A program made the translations under genes and the position numbers. Below are positions 46,706 to 54,752 of a DNA stretch of 64,000 nt, piece after piece. The stretch is from positions 1 to 64,000 of IMG/VR virus record IMGVR_UViG_3300032116_014198; one strand, given 5' to 3'. Every line of letters starts with the position of its first letter. Positions within the stretch are counted from its first letter, which is position 1. The DNA is from a virus. The notes under the pieces are model-generated. The model did no database searches. It saw nothing but the letters and a program-made list of their open reading frames with translations, and was not told the DNA's origin.

Positions 46706-47362
46706 ATGGAACACAAAATAACTCTATCTTATTCTGAACAACAGGAGGTTGAGTTATTTTGCAAACTTAATAACATCACAATTGATGAGTTGATTAAGAA
46801 ATCATTCAAGACCGGATATAACATTGAAAAGTACGGACTTGTGGGAAATATGGGTGGGATTCAAGAAAAATGGGTGGAAAAGGAGGTAATCCGTGAAAAA
46901 CGGGTGGAAATTCCTGTTGAAGTGATTAAAGAGGTTGAAAAAATTGTTGAAGTTATTAAAGAAGTACCTGTTGACCGAGTGGTTATCAAAGAGGTTCCTG
47001 TAGAGACCGTTGTAACAAAAATAGAATATATTAGTGACAAAACAAGTGAGAATGAACTGTTGTTAAAAATACAACAGTTAGAATCTGAAAAAAAAATATT
47101 TTCCACTAAAATAGAAGAATTAGAGTCAGAACTAGTAGTATTTTCCACTAAGATGACAGAAATGGAAAATATTTTCCACGATAACAACAATTCACAACAA
47201 TTGCAAAATACAATTCAATCTTTAATGAAGAACCTTAGAGATAAGAATATTGAGATTGATGAGTTGAACAAAAAATTAACAGAACAACAAAAAAATAATG
47301 AAATAAACGAGAGGGCAAAGTATTTACGTTCCTCAAATTTAGATGATACTTTATACAAATAA
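46706..47362 (+). CDS. Coiled-coil protein between the Mre11- and Rad50-like genes
   Basis: 218 residues from the ATG at 46706, directly after the nuclease stop. Residues 1-40 look like a small folded domain (KITLSYSEQQEVELFCKLNN). Residues 60-110 are a Val-Lys-Glu repeat (VEKEVIREKRVEIPVEVIKE; VPVDRVVIKEVPVETVV). The rest is a long coiled coil. No family recognised. Location suggests a structural partner in the recombination module, or an independent scaffold. Confidence 0.65.
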   Translation: MEHKITLSYSEQQEVELFCKLNNITIDELIKKSFKTGYNIEKYGLVGNMGGIQEKWVEKEVIREKRVEIPVEVIKEVEKIVEVIKEVPVDRVVIKEVPVETVVTKIEYISDKTSENELLLKIQQLESEKKIFSTKIEELESELVVFSTKMTEMENIFHDNNNSQQLQNTIQSLMKNLRDKNIEIDELNKKLTEQQKNNEINERAKYLRSSNLDDTLYK

Positions 47363-47370
47363 TTTAAAAT

Positions 47371-47703
47371 ATGTGGTTAACAATTTGGATTTTAATGGCT
47401 TATGGAATGAGTCAAATTTTAGTTTACGGTTCAATATTTGAATCCTTAAGAGCTGGTCTTTATAAATGGGGAGCAGATGAATATGCACCATTTCAATCAT
47501 TAGGTGAATTTTTATCAGGATTACTGAAATGTATGATGTGTACATCAACATGGGTTGGATTTTTTATGAGTTTGGTGTTGTTTTCACCGACCAAGTATTG
47601 TTTTGATACAAACATAATTGCAAGTACATTTTTTGATGGTATGTTAGCATCTGGTTCAGTTTGGGCGGTCAACGCAATCATTGAATGGTTCGAAAAAAAA
47701 TAA
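47371..47703 (+). CDS. Small membrane protein (DUF1360-like)
   Basis: 110 residues. There are two or three hydrophobic segments (WLTIWILMAYGMSQILVYG; CTSTWVGFFMSLVLF; ASGSVWAVNAIIEWF). The LLKCMMCTSTWVGF motif, with a C-x-x-C before Thr-x-Trp, resembles DUF1360-type phage and Bacillus membrane proteins. Role unknown. It is the last gene before a terminator. Confidence 0.65.
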   Translation: MWLTIWILMAYGMSQILVYGSIFESLRAGLYKWGADEYAPFQSLGEFLSGLLKCMMCTSTWVGFFMSLVLFSPTKYCFDTNIIASTFFDGMLASGSVWAVNAIIEWFEKK

Positions 47704-47725
47704 CCTAATTTAAATCTAAAATACG

Positions 47726-47763
47726 GTCCTTGTAAGCGAAAGTTTACAGGGACTTCTTTTTTT
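47726..47763 (+). terminator. Rho-independent terminator
   Basis: A stem, GTCCTTGTAA / TTACAGGGAC, with one G-T wobble and an 8-nt loop, followed by TTCTTTTTTT. It ends the transcription unit of the primase/nuclease region. Confidence 0.75.
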
Positions 47764-47810
47764 AATCATTTATTTTTCTTATACTTAAACAACATTAATA
47801 TTTTTCACAG

Positions 47811-48017
47811 ATGCCAAAATCAAGAAATAGAAAAGACCACAAAAAGAAAGTGCAACAACGAAACACTCAGATTGACCAATTGGGTAAGATGTATCAAAAA
47901 ATGTATAATCAGAAAATGGTTGAACATTTGAAAGCATTACATGAGGAACACATAAAAAATTCAGGAACCACAGAAAATGATGGACCTATTCAACCCACCG
48001 ATAGTACCGAACTTTAA
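47811..48017 (+). CDS. Small basic helical protein
   Basis: 68 residues. It has a Lys/Arg-rich N-terminus (PKSRNRKDHKKKVQQRNTQ), a helical middle and an acidic, Thr-rich tail. It is the first gene after a terminator and directly precedes the Rad50-like gene. The N-terminus could bind nucleic acid. No family recognised. Confidence 0.55.
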   Translation: MPKSRNRKDHKKKVQQRNTQIDQLGKMYQKMYNQKMVEHLKALHEEHIKNSGTTENDGPIQPTDSTEL

Positions 48018-48021
48018 ATTT

Positions 48022-50346
48022 ATGACACACAAATTAGATGTAAGTAAACTTGAAAATCCATATGTCCAAGTGGTGTGGGAGGATACTGCTGAAAATTTCA
48101 CACAAGAAAGAATCAAAAGTGTTAGAACATACTTCTCAAAGAAATATAACTCAACAAACATAAACGTATTAACCAAAGTTAAAACATCTAGTGATGTAAA
48201 ACAAACTGTGGACGTTTCGTTCAATATAATGGACCGAAACTACCAGATTGAATTGATGAAAGAACTTCTTAAACAGAAGGGACAAGATAACATATTTGAT
48301 GATGTTATTAAGTTGGATACTGCGGTTGAAAATAAAATGACATCACAAGAGGTTACCGCATTTAAAAAGTGGTACATTAAGAAAATTGAGTTTTCAAACT
48401 TCTTGTCTTATGGTGAAAATCAGGTGCTAGATTTTGACCAATGTAATGGTATCACAGTTGTTGAGTCAGACCCACCAAACTTTGGTGGAAAGACGGTCTT
48501 AACTGTCGACTTGTTACTTTTCTTATTCTTTAACACCACAACCAAGACAACCAAAGCCGAAGAAATTTTCAACAGATTTTCTGATAAGAACAAAGTATCA
48601 GTTAGGGGTGACATTATGATTGATGGTGAAGAATACATTATTGTTCGTCAAATTGAAAGAAAAAAAGCCAAATCAGGTGAATGGAATGTAAAAACTGAAT
48701 TGGACTTCTTTAAAAAACTTGCTGATGGACAATTACAAAATTTCACAGGTGAACAAAGAAGGGAGACCGAAAGTTTCATCAAGAATTCAATTGGGGATAT
48801 TGATGACTTCTTAATGACAATCTTGACCACAGCGTCAAATTTGGAAGACTTATTGGAAGCCAAACCAACCGCTCGTGGTCAGGTCTTATCAAGATTTTTG
48901 GGTCTTGAATTCTTGAAGAAAAAAGAAGAGACTGGTAAGGAACTCTACTCTGAATTTAACAAATCAATGATGTCGAATGTCTATAATACCGAGACATTAA
49001 AATCTGATATTATAGATTTAGAAGGTAAAATTGTAAGCTATGAAAATGAAAACAAAGATTTAGATGTCAAGATTTTAGATGCAGATACAAGGTTAACAAA
49101 AGGTAGGGATTACAAAGAAGGGTTGATTTCACAAAAATACAATGATATCGACCACGAATTGTTAGTTCTTAATTTGTCAACACTTGAATCCGAGATTACA
49201 ACTCTCAAAGGAAAGATTAATACAACCAAATTACAAATCAAAGAAGTTGATGTGGTTGAACCATCAAAGTACTTTAAAGAGGATGAGTATGATTTAATTA
49301 AAGAATCTTACAATGACAATTACAAACAAAAAACACTTGTTGATGTAAAGATTAACGAATTGGTCCAATTGTCCAAGACAGTGTCAGGTGGAATCAAATG
49401 TGAACACTGTGGAATTGATTTAATGAACGCAGCTTTAACACAAGCTAAACTTTCAGAAATAGACTCCCTGAAGGAACAAAGTGAAAACCTAAATTGTGTT
49501 TTAATAGAACTTAATACAAAAGAAAAAGAATATGTACAAATTAAGAAAGAATTCGAACAATACGAGAAGAGCAAACTCATCAAAGAAAAGTATGAACTTA
49601 CTCTTGAGGCAGACGGTCTCAAGCTCGCCAATGCTGAGGGGAAACTTGAAAGATATCACCAAGTTCAAACAAAGATTGAAAAGAACAAGAGCATTGAAGA
49701 ACAAATCATTAAAGCTAATCTTCGCATAGAAGAAATTGAACGTGAAAAAACATCTCACACATCTAAAATATCTTCCAACAAAACGATGATTCAGAATTGT
49801 GAACGTGATATCAAAAACAAACAAGGTATCATAACACAAATTGCATCCGAGTTCGAAAAAGAAAAGATTTATAAAACCTACTTGGAAATCTTTGGTAAGA
49901 ACGGTATTTCAAAAATGATTATGAAAACCATGACACCATTGATTAACGATGAGTTACAAAGATTGTTACAAGATAGTGCGTTCTTTAAACTTGAAGTTAG
50001 AATTAATGACAAGAATGAAGTTGAATTTGTGATGGTTGACAATGGGACAGGTGTTGAAAAACTAATGGCAAGTGGTTCAGGTTTTGAAAGGACAATCGCC
50101 TCATTGGCACTAAGAGCGGTTTTAAGTAAAGTATGTTCACTACCTAAACCAAACATAGTTGTATTTGACGAGGTGTTTGGTAAGGTATCGAATGAAAACC
50201 TTGACATGGTAGGGGAATTTTTTACTAAGATTAAGGATTACTTTGAAAAAGTGTTTGTAATTACCCACAACCCATTGGTATCAAATTGGTCGGACAACGT
50301 AGTTAAGATTAAAAAAGAAGATAATATTTCAAAGGTAATACAGTAA
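48022..50346 (+). CDS. SbcC/Rad50-like ATPase (T4 gp46 type) with N-terminal extension
   Basis: 774 residues from the ATG at 48022. ATGs at 47977/47980 are alternatives that overlap the previous gene. Residues 118-310 are the N-terminal ATPase lobe (KKIEFSNFLSYGENQVLDF). The Walker A region is PPNFGGKT (151-158), in which the first Gly of G-x4-GK(S/T) is replaced by Pro. Coiled coils flank a zinc hook, KCEHCGID (C460, C463). The C-terminal lobe has the signature-like ASGSGFERTIASLALR and Walker B NIVVFDEVFGKV (D716, E717). Residues 1-117 are an extra N-terminal region not typical of SbcC. Partner of the nuclease at 45922. Confidence 0.88.
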   Translation: MTHKLDVSKLENPYVQVVWEDTAENFTQERIKSVRTYFSKKYNSTNINVLTKVKTSSDVKQTVDVSFNIMDRNYQIELMKELLKQKGQDNIFDDVIKLDTAVENKMTSQEVTAFKKWYIKKIEFSNFLSYGENQVLDFDQCNGITVVESDPPNFGGKTVLTVDLLLFLFFNTTTKTTKAEEIFNRFSDKNKVSVRGDIMIDGEEYIIVRQIERKKAKSGEWNVKTELDFFKKLADGQLQNFTGEQRRETESFIKNSIGDIDDFLMTILTTASNLEDLLEAKPTARGQVLSRFLGLEFLKKKEETGKELYSEFNKSMMSNVYNTETLKSDIIDLEGKIVSYENENKDLDVKILDADTRLTKGRDYKEGLISQKYNDIDHELLVLNLSTLESEITTLKGKINTTKLQIKEVDVVEPSKYFKEDEYDLIKESYNDNYKQKTLVDVKINELVQLSKTVSGGIKCEHCGIDLMNAALTQAKLSEIDSLKEQSENLNCVLIELNTKEKEYVQIKKEFEQYEKSKLIKEKYELTLEADGLKLANAEGKLERYHQVQTKIEKNKSIEEQIIKANLRIEEIEREKTSHTSKISSNKTMIQNCERDIKNKQGIITQIASEFEKEKIYKTYLEIFGKNGISKMIMKTMTPLINDELQRLLQDSAFFKLEVRINDKNEVEFVMVDNGTGVEKLMASGSGFERTIASLALRAVLSKVCSLPKPNIVVFDEVFGKVSNENLDMVGEFFTKIKDYFEKVFVITHNPLVSNWSDNVVKIKKEDNISKVIQ

Positions 50347-50350
50347 TTAG

Positions 50351-50382
50351 TTTGGTTAATTGCGTATTTAGTAGTATCTTTG
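50351..50382 (+). promoter_or_regulatory. Bacteroidota-type promoter before the 43-residue gene
   Basis: TTTG at 50351-50354, a 20-nt spacer and TATCTTTG at 50375-50382, eight bases before the ATG at 50390. The leader would be only a few bases long. Confidence 0.7.
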
Positions 50383-50389
50383 TATTGTT

Positions 50390-50521
50390 ATGGAAAAGAA
50401 AGATTGGAAACAGGGTTTATCAGACGGACACATCGCACAAATTGTTCGTAGAAAAAATGTTGTGAGGGTTGTAAAATCCAAAAAAGTATATTCAAGAAAA
50501 CAAAAAACCTCCTATGATTAA
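50390..50521 (+). CDS. Small basic protein under a host-type promoter
   Basis: 43 residues, starting MEKKDWKQGLSDGHIAQIVR and continuing with a Lys/Arg/Val-rich stretch. It is enclosed by a host-type promoter and a terminator whose stem contains the stop codon, so it is a complete monocistronic unit. Strong host-type signals suggest early expression. A host-takeover or nucleic-acid-binding peptide is possible, but no family is recognised. Confidence 0.65.
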   Translation: MEKKDWKQGLSDGHIAQIVRRKNVVRVVKSKKVYSRKQKTSYD

Positions 50522-50536
50522 TAGGAGGTCTTTTTA
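50507..50536 (+). terminator. Rho-independent terminator overlapping a stop codon
   Basis: A 9-bp perfect stem, ACCTCCTAT / ATAGGAGGT, loop GATTA, then CTTTTTATTT. The stop codon of the 43-residue gene (50519-50521) lies in the loop and stem. Confidence 0.85.
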
Positions 50537-50572
50537 TTTCTTGGTAATCGGAGGATTTAGTCCTCAATAATT

Positions 50573-50857
50573 TTAATCAATTTTATTCATCATAAAATCA
50601 AATACTTGGTCTATATTTGTTTTCGCTTCGGAAATGTGGTCATCAGCCCAATCATGTCCGTCTTGTATAATAGAGTCAACCATTTGTGGGTCTAATTCTA
50701 ATAACAATCCTAATTGTCTATGCATCTGTTCAATGTTACCAAAAAACATATAGTTAGAAACATTCATATCGTTTCCTTCCTTAATATTTTTTTTGGTTTT
50801 ATTAAGTTTTTTAGCTATATTTGCTAATTGATTTTCAGTAATAATAATCTGTTTCAT
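50573..50857 (-). CDS. Small hypothetical protein with T-E-(N/S)-Q-type N-terminus
   Basis: 94 residues from the ATG at 50857. A longer frame reaching 50941 would run into the divergent gene. It begins MKQIIITENQLANIAKKLNK, a start I associate with many small proteins of large Bacteroidota and marine phages, and continues as an acidic, helical domain (MHRQLGLLLELDPQMV; HDWADDHISEAKTN). No family recognised. It is divergent from the 50871 gene, with only 13 bases between the two start codons. Confidence 0.7.
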   Translation of the reverse strand: MKQIIITENQLANIAKKLNKTKKNIKEGNDMNVSNYMFFGNIEQMHRQLGLLLELDPQMVDSIIQDGHDWADDHISEAKTNIDQVFDFMMNKID

Positions 50858-50861
50858 AAAA

Positions 50862-50869
50862 TATAAATA
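50862..50869 (-). promoter_or_regulatory. TATTTATA motif between divergent genes
   Basis: On the minus strand, an exact TATTTATA four bases before the start at 50857. The same bases read TATAAATA immediately before the plus-strand ATG at 50871, so one element may serve one or both genes. Confidence 0.5.
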
Positions 50870-50870
50870 T

Positions 50871-51428
50871 ATGTCAAATAAAAAAAGAGAAGTTGTAGGT
50901 ACAAAGTATTTCCTGTTGTTGTTCGGTGATTTTAAAAACAATAACTTTCTATTAGAACAAATTTTAGGACAATTTGAACCTGTTTTATGTTCAAATTTTA
51001 TGAAGTTTCATTTTACAGATGAATATGTGATTTCACATTTCGAAACAGAAGAGACACCAAAGGATATCAAAGAGTTCTGTAAAATTGTGTTAGAAGATAT
51101 AATTGACAATTATATTTTATTACCACACAATAAAAATATATTAGTATCGTTACCTAAAGACATTGAAGATGACTTAATGGATTTAGATAATGAAAACACG
51201 CTAAAAACTGACAAATTGTCCGAAAATACTGACATAAAACACATATCTGAAGTCATGGAACATGTTTTGACCAACTTGTTTGGTTCCAAAAATGAACCTG
51301 ATGATATATATGAACAGGCAAACGTGCCAACATTAGACGAACTATTAGACAAAATAAAAACAGTCGGAATCGACAAACTAACAAACCAAGAAAAAGAACT
51401 ACTTTATGACTACTCCAGAGCTATCTAA
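50871..51428 (+). CDS. Hypothetical protein with DUF6576-like C-terminus
   Basis: 185 residues. The N-terminal 100 residues have no recognised motif (VVGTKYFLLLFGDFKNNN). The C-terminal 32 residues (LDELLDKIKTVGIDKLTNQE then KELLYDYSR) resemble the short DUF6576 helical unit found at the ends of Bacteroidota rhomboid-like proteins. The sigma factor gene starts 23 bases before this stop codon, so the two are probably translated together and the protein may affect sigma-factor function. Confidence 0.6.
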   Translation: MSNKKREVVGTKYFLLLFGDFKNNNFLLEQILGQFEPVLCSNFMKFHFTDEYVISHFETEETPKDIKEFCKIVLEDIIDNYILLPHNKNILVSLPKDIEDDLMDLDNENTLKTDKLSENTDIKHISEVMEHVLTNLFGSKNEPDDIYEQANVPTLDELLDKIKTVGIDKLTNQEKELLYDYSRAI

Positions 51429-52233
51429 AAACCACCAAACAACTAAGAACACAGGTTCTATTAACCAAGAAGAAATTTCATCATACCTTAAGGACATTCG
51501 TAAACTAAAAGTAATGACACCTGACCGTGAACGTCAACTGTCAGATTTGATTTTAGATATAAATTGTACTGAGCGTCAAAAACAACAGATTCACAAAGAA
51601 TTACTCGAAGGTAATTTACGTTTTGTAATTACAGTTGCTAAACAATACCAAAATCAAGGATTAGACCTTTCAGATTTGATTGCTGAAGGGAACTTAGGAT
51701 TAATAAAAGCCATTCAAAACTTCGATTGGACTAAAAAATTACGTTTTATTTCATACGCTGTTTGGTGGGTTAAACAATCAATCTTACAATCCCTTAATGA
51801 AAACGCACGAACAATTCGTCTTCCTGTAAATGTGGTTCAAGAGCTACACAGGGCAAAGAAAGAAGTCGATAAAGGTATTTCGGAACTCGACAGTAGATTA
51901 GCCACACTCCCAACTACAATTAATTTGCAACAAACAATTAATGAAGATGGTGATACACTTTTGGATATGATTATTAACCAAAACGCTTCAATGCCTGACG
52001 AAGGGTTGAATACTGAGGAAATGTTAAAAGAAAAACTACTTTCCATTTTGAGCATCTTGGATGAACGTGAAAGAATTATTGTTGAGGACTATTTTGGACT
52101 AACTGGAACTCCAAGAACACTTGAAGACATCGGTAATGATTTTAAATTGACTAAGGAAAGAGTTCGTCAAATTAAAGAAAAAGCGTTACGTAAATTACGT
52201 AATGAGTGTTCAACATTATTTGACTATTTATAA
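51406..52233 (+). CDS. RNA polymerase sigma-70 family factor (SigA/RpoD-like)
   Basis: 275 residues. Region 1.2 starts SSYLKDIRKLKVMTPDRERQ. Region 2 is clear: LRFVITVAKQYQNQGLDLSD, then LIAEGNLGLIKAIQNFDW and FISYAVWWVKQSILQSL. Region 3 follows (NVVQELHRAKKEVDKGI), and region 4 ends RTLEDIGNDFKLTKERVRQI, then KEKALRKLRN, the helix-turn-helix for the upstream promoter element. Similarity to the short Bacteroidota primary sigma is evident. It probably redirects host polymerase to phage promoters; the TATTTATA octamer is a candidate target. It overlaps the previous gene by 23 bp. Confidence 0.93.
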   Translation: MTTPELSKNHQTTKNTGSINQEEISSYLKDIRKLKVMTPDRERQLSDLILDINCTERQKQQIHKELLEGNLRFVITVAKQYQNQGLDLSDLIAEGNLGLIKAIQNFDWTKKLRFISYAVWWVKQSILQSLNENARTIRLPVNVVQELHRAKKEVDKGISELDSRLATLPTTINLQQTINEDGDTLLDMIINQNASMPDEGLNTEEMLKEKLLSILSILDERERIIVEDYFGLTGTPRTLEDIGNDFKLTKERVRQIKEKALRKLRNECSTLFDYL

Positions 52234-52249
52234 AAATTTGGTATTTATT
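52225..52249 (+). promoter_or_regulatory. Tandem TATTTATA-type motifs before the membrane gene
   Basis: TATTTATA at 52225-52232 overlaps the sigma factor stop codon, and TATTTATT is at 52242-52249. The ATG at 52264 follows 14 bases after the second copy. Confidence 0.5.
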
Positions 52250-52263
52250 AATAAAAAAACATT

Positions 52264-52524
52264 ATGAAAAAGATTAAAGAAAATTTAGAGTGGATTCTTT
52301 TGGTCGTTTTAGTACTGGTATTATTCCGTACTTGTGGAACAGGTTCTGAAGTTTCAAGATTAAAAAAACAAGTTGATTCTATTAACTCAAAAATTGTTAC
52401 AGAACAAAAGATGAAAGAAATTATCAAGACAACACCTAATTGGAAAACTCTTGAAATTGAAGAACTTAGTGACAAGGAACACGTTCCGATTAATCACTAT
52501 AAAAACGAAGAAGATAAAAAATAA
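52264..52524 (+). CDS. Small membrane-anchored coiled-coil protein
   Basis: 86 residues. It has a short basic N-terminus, one transmembrane segment (WILLVVLVLVLFRTCG) and a periplasmic or cytoplasmic helix (VSRLKKQVDSINSKIVTEQK). The layout resembles an inner-membrane spanin or phage envelope protein. Its stop overlaps the ATG of the next gene, also a membrane protein, which heads towards the amidase. Confidence 0.65.
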   Translation: MKKIKENLEWILLVVLVLVLFRTCGTGSEVSRLKKQVDSINSKIVTEQKMKEIIKTTPNWKTLEIEELSDKEHVPINHYKNEEDKK

Positions 52525-53336
52525 TGAAGAACTTGAAGAATTGGGTTAGAGAAAATCTAAAAGGAATTATTGCTACGTCATTTACAATTCCTATTTTATT
52601 AGTTGCCTTTGTTTCCATTAGTCACGTAACAACTTTTTATGGTTTAACTAACCCTTTTTCTTGGGCAATTTATTTGTCCGTAGCAATTGAAATTGCCGCT
52701 CTTGGAGCACTTGCTGGTATTTCAGCGAACATGGGTAGATTTGTCTATGTTCCATTTTTGATTGTAACTTTTATTCAGTTTGTTGGTAACGTATTTTTTG
52801 CTTATTCATTTATTAATCAGACAAGTGATTTATTTAAACAATGGGTCGAATTATCGGGTCCGTTACTCGAAACATTTGGAGTTGACATTACAGACATGTT
52901 AGCACAAAAAAGATGGTTAGCTTTAATTTCAGGTGGAATGTTACCATTAATATCCTTAACATTTGCACACATGTTGGTTAAGTATTCTGAACAAACAAAA
53001 ATTGAAACTATACCAATGGTCGAAGTTACCGATGAAATTATTGATGAGATATCTAAAGAAGCTGGTAAAAAAGAAAAAGAAATTGTTGAAAAATATCAAC
53101 CATACATACCAACTCAAGATGATTTGAATAAATTACAAGAGTTATTCGAAAAAAAATACAATCAAAAGACTGAAATTAATGAACCAGTAACTGATACTGT
53201 AAATGATACTGTAAATGATACTGTAAATGAAGTTATACCTCCTACACCTACACCATCAGAACAATTATACTTTGTAGATGACGAACCTGTTATTGAACCA
53301 CAAATAAACAGATTAGTTTATACGAAGAATGACTGA
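52524..53336 (+). CDS. Polytopic membrane protein upstream of the amidase, possible holin-type role
   Basis: 270 residues. There are four hydrophobic segments in residues 15-165 (GIIATSFTIPILLVAFVSI; AIYLSVAIEIAALGALAGI; FVYVPFLIVTFIQFVGNVFF; LALISGGMLPLISLTFAHML), then a 100-residue charged cytoplasmic tail with a DTVNDTVNDTVN repeat and a Pro-Thr patch. It overlaps the amidase gene by 8 bp. The position suggests a part in lysis or envelope disruption, but it is larger than typical holins, so this is uncertain. Confidence 0.6.
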   Translation: MKNLKNWVRENLKGIIATSFTIPILLVAFVSISHVTTFYGLTNPFSWAIYLSVAIEIAALGALAGISANMGRFVYVPFLIVTFIQFVGNVFFAYSFINQTSDLFKQWVELSGPLLETFGVDITDMLAQKRWLALISGGMLPLISLTFAHMLVKYSEQTKIETIPMVEVTDEIIDEISKEAGKKEKEIVEKYQPYIPTQDDLNKLQELFEKKYNQKTEINEPVTDTVNDTVNDTVNEVIPPTPTPSEQLYFVDDEPVIEPQINRLVYTKND

Positions 53337-53889
53337 ATCAAAAAAGAAAAAATTAATAATTTTAAGCCACACATCAAGGGTGGGAAAAGATTATTTAACG
53401 TCACTAGATTTTAGAAATAATGGGAAGTATGACCGACTTCCCAATTATGTTATATTAAAGGATGGTTCAGTTGTTGAGACATTATCACCTGAAAAATCCT
53501 CAGAGTTTTTAGAAGATAAAAAACTTGGTGATAAATCAATTGTTATTTGTTTAGAAAACTTAGGTTGGGTAAATAAAAATTTACTATCAACAACTTATTC
53601 AAATTGGTTGGGAAACAAAGTTACAGATGTTCATGAAAGAAAATGGAGAAACAAATATTTTTGGGACAAATACAGTGAAGAACAATTACAAAGTTTGGTT
53701 AAATTGTGTACTACATTATGTGAAGAATTCAAAATACCAAAAAAATTTATAGGTCATAATACCAAATTAAACGGGGTTGAAAAATTCAACGGAATAATTA
53801 ATAGAAGTAATTTGTCAGAAGATTACACAGATTTGTCGCCAGCTTTCAACTTCGTATATTTATTAGAAAACTTTAATGATGAACAATAA
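53329..53889 (+). CDS. N-acetylmuramoyl-L-alanine amidase-like endolysin
   Basis: 186 residues. It follows the Amidase_2/PGRP layout: first metal-ligand strand LIILSHTSRVG, NYVILKDGSVVETLSPE, SIVICLENLGW in place of the usual SIGIEL-N-x-G, YSEEQLQSLVKLCTTLCEEF, and FIGHNTKL with the second His, ending YTDLSPAFNF for the D-x-x-P-A-F segment. No signal peptide, so export would need a holin. The sequence is divergent, so catalytic competence is likely but not certain. Confidence 0.7.
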   Translation: MTESKKKKLIILSHTSRVGKDYLTSLDFRNNGKYDRLPNYVILKDGSVVETLSPEKSSEFLEDKKLGDKSIVICLENLGWVNKNLLSTTYSNWLGNKVTDVHERKWRNKYFWDKYSEEQLQSLVKLCTTLCEEFKIPKKFIGHNTKLNGVEKFNGIINRSNLSEDYTDLSPAFNFVYLLENFNDEQ

Positions 53890-54406
53890 TCAATACGACG
53901 AAATTAAAGACCTTTTGAAAAGGTCAAGATTACTAACAGAACAACCAATAGGTGCACCAAATATCGGTGCTGATATTGAAGAAAAAATTGACCAAGATGA
54001 ACAAAAAACACCAAAAGACCAATACAAAAAGTATAGAGTTTCAGGTGGTATCTTAGTTATTCATGGTACAAACGCTACTGAAACATCAATCACTACTGAT
54101 GATAAAACAACATTCCAAGAGACAATGGACGAATTTGTTTCTGAAGTATCTGATTTGACAGATTTTGGTCCTTTAAACTTGTATAAAAATTCTGTAGAAT
54201 GGAGTGGTAAAATTATTGACCACGATATTGAATTTTTTATGACAATTGGTGAACAAAATGGTGTATATATTAATGGTAATCAATTAAAACTTGACGAGAA
54301 GTTTATGGATACTATTAGTAAACTAACTGGATATTATGAAAAGTTCAAATCTAAATGGGCTAAGGTAATTGCCGGAAGAAAGAAAACATCTGTAAAGGAA
54401 AATTAA
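53876..54406 (+). CDS. Hypothetical protein with possible head-targeting N-terminus
   Basis: 176 residues. The N-terminal helix (YDEIKDLLKRSRLLTEQP) ends in L-T-E, like other candidates in the window. A Gln/Asp-rich linker follows, then a beta-alpha domain (KYRVSGGILVIHGTNATET; DHDIEFFMTIGEQNGVYING). No family recognised. Two adjacent ATGs (53876 and 53879) are possible starts; both overlap the amidase stop. Confidence 0.6.
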   Translation: MMNNNQYDEIKDLLKRSRLLTEQPIGAPNIGADIEEKIDQDEQKTPKDQYKKYRVSGGILVIHGTNATETSITTDDKTTFQETMDEFVSEVSDLTDFGPLNLYKNSVEWSGKIIDHDIEFFMTIGEQNGVYINGNQLKLDEKFMDTISKLTGYYEKFKSKWAKVIAGRKKTSVKEN

Positions 54407-54407
54407 T

Positions 54408-54752
54408 ATGAAAAGAACAATTATTGAAATTGTTGTGGTATTGTTATTCATTGGTTATATTATTATAACCAAACCAAAACCTGTTAATTTATCTAAAGTT
54501 GATGATTTGGAAAAACAATGTGATTCATTGAATCTTCTGATTGGAAAAAATAAATTAATGGTTGATAGTATTGCAGAAGAGACTAAAAAACTTCACGACA
54601 AAAATTTACAACTTAATAATAAACTTGGTGATTTAAACCAAAAAACAAAAAAATTAAAAGAACAACATGAAAAAGATATTGCTCATCTTAACAGTCTTTC
54701 TGACAATGATGTCGCCGATTTATTCGCAAAAGAGTTCGCCGAACTTAAGTAA
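54408..54752 (+). CDS. Inner-membrane spanin-like (Rz-type) protein
   Basis: 114 residues. It has an N-terminal transmembrane helix (IIEIVVVLLFIGYIIITK) followed by a long coiled coil (VDDLEKQCDSLNLLIGKN; KKLKEQHEKDIAHLNSLSD) and a short tail with DNDVADLFAKEF. This is the usual Rz-like i-spanin layout. The gene overlaps the next one by 86 nt in a different frame, a hallmark of Rz/Rz1 pairs. It lies two genes after the amidase. Confidence 0.7.
   Translation: MKRTIIEIVVVLLFIGYIIITKPKPVNLSKVDDLEKQCDSLNLLIGKNKLMVDSIAEETKKLHDKNLQLNNKLGDLNQKTKKLKEQHEKDIAHLNSLSDNDVADLFAKEFAELK

Noticed and set aside
49320-49839. Overlapping minus-strand open frames inside the Rad50-like gene
   Set aside because: They lie opposite the coiled-coil coding region, are Phe/Leu/Ser-rich as expected for antisense of Lys/Glu codons, and have no family match.
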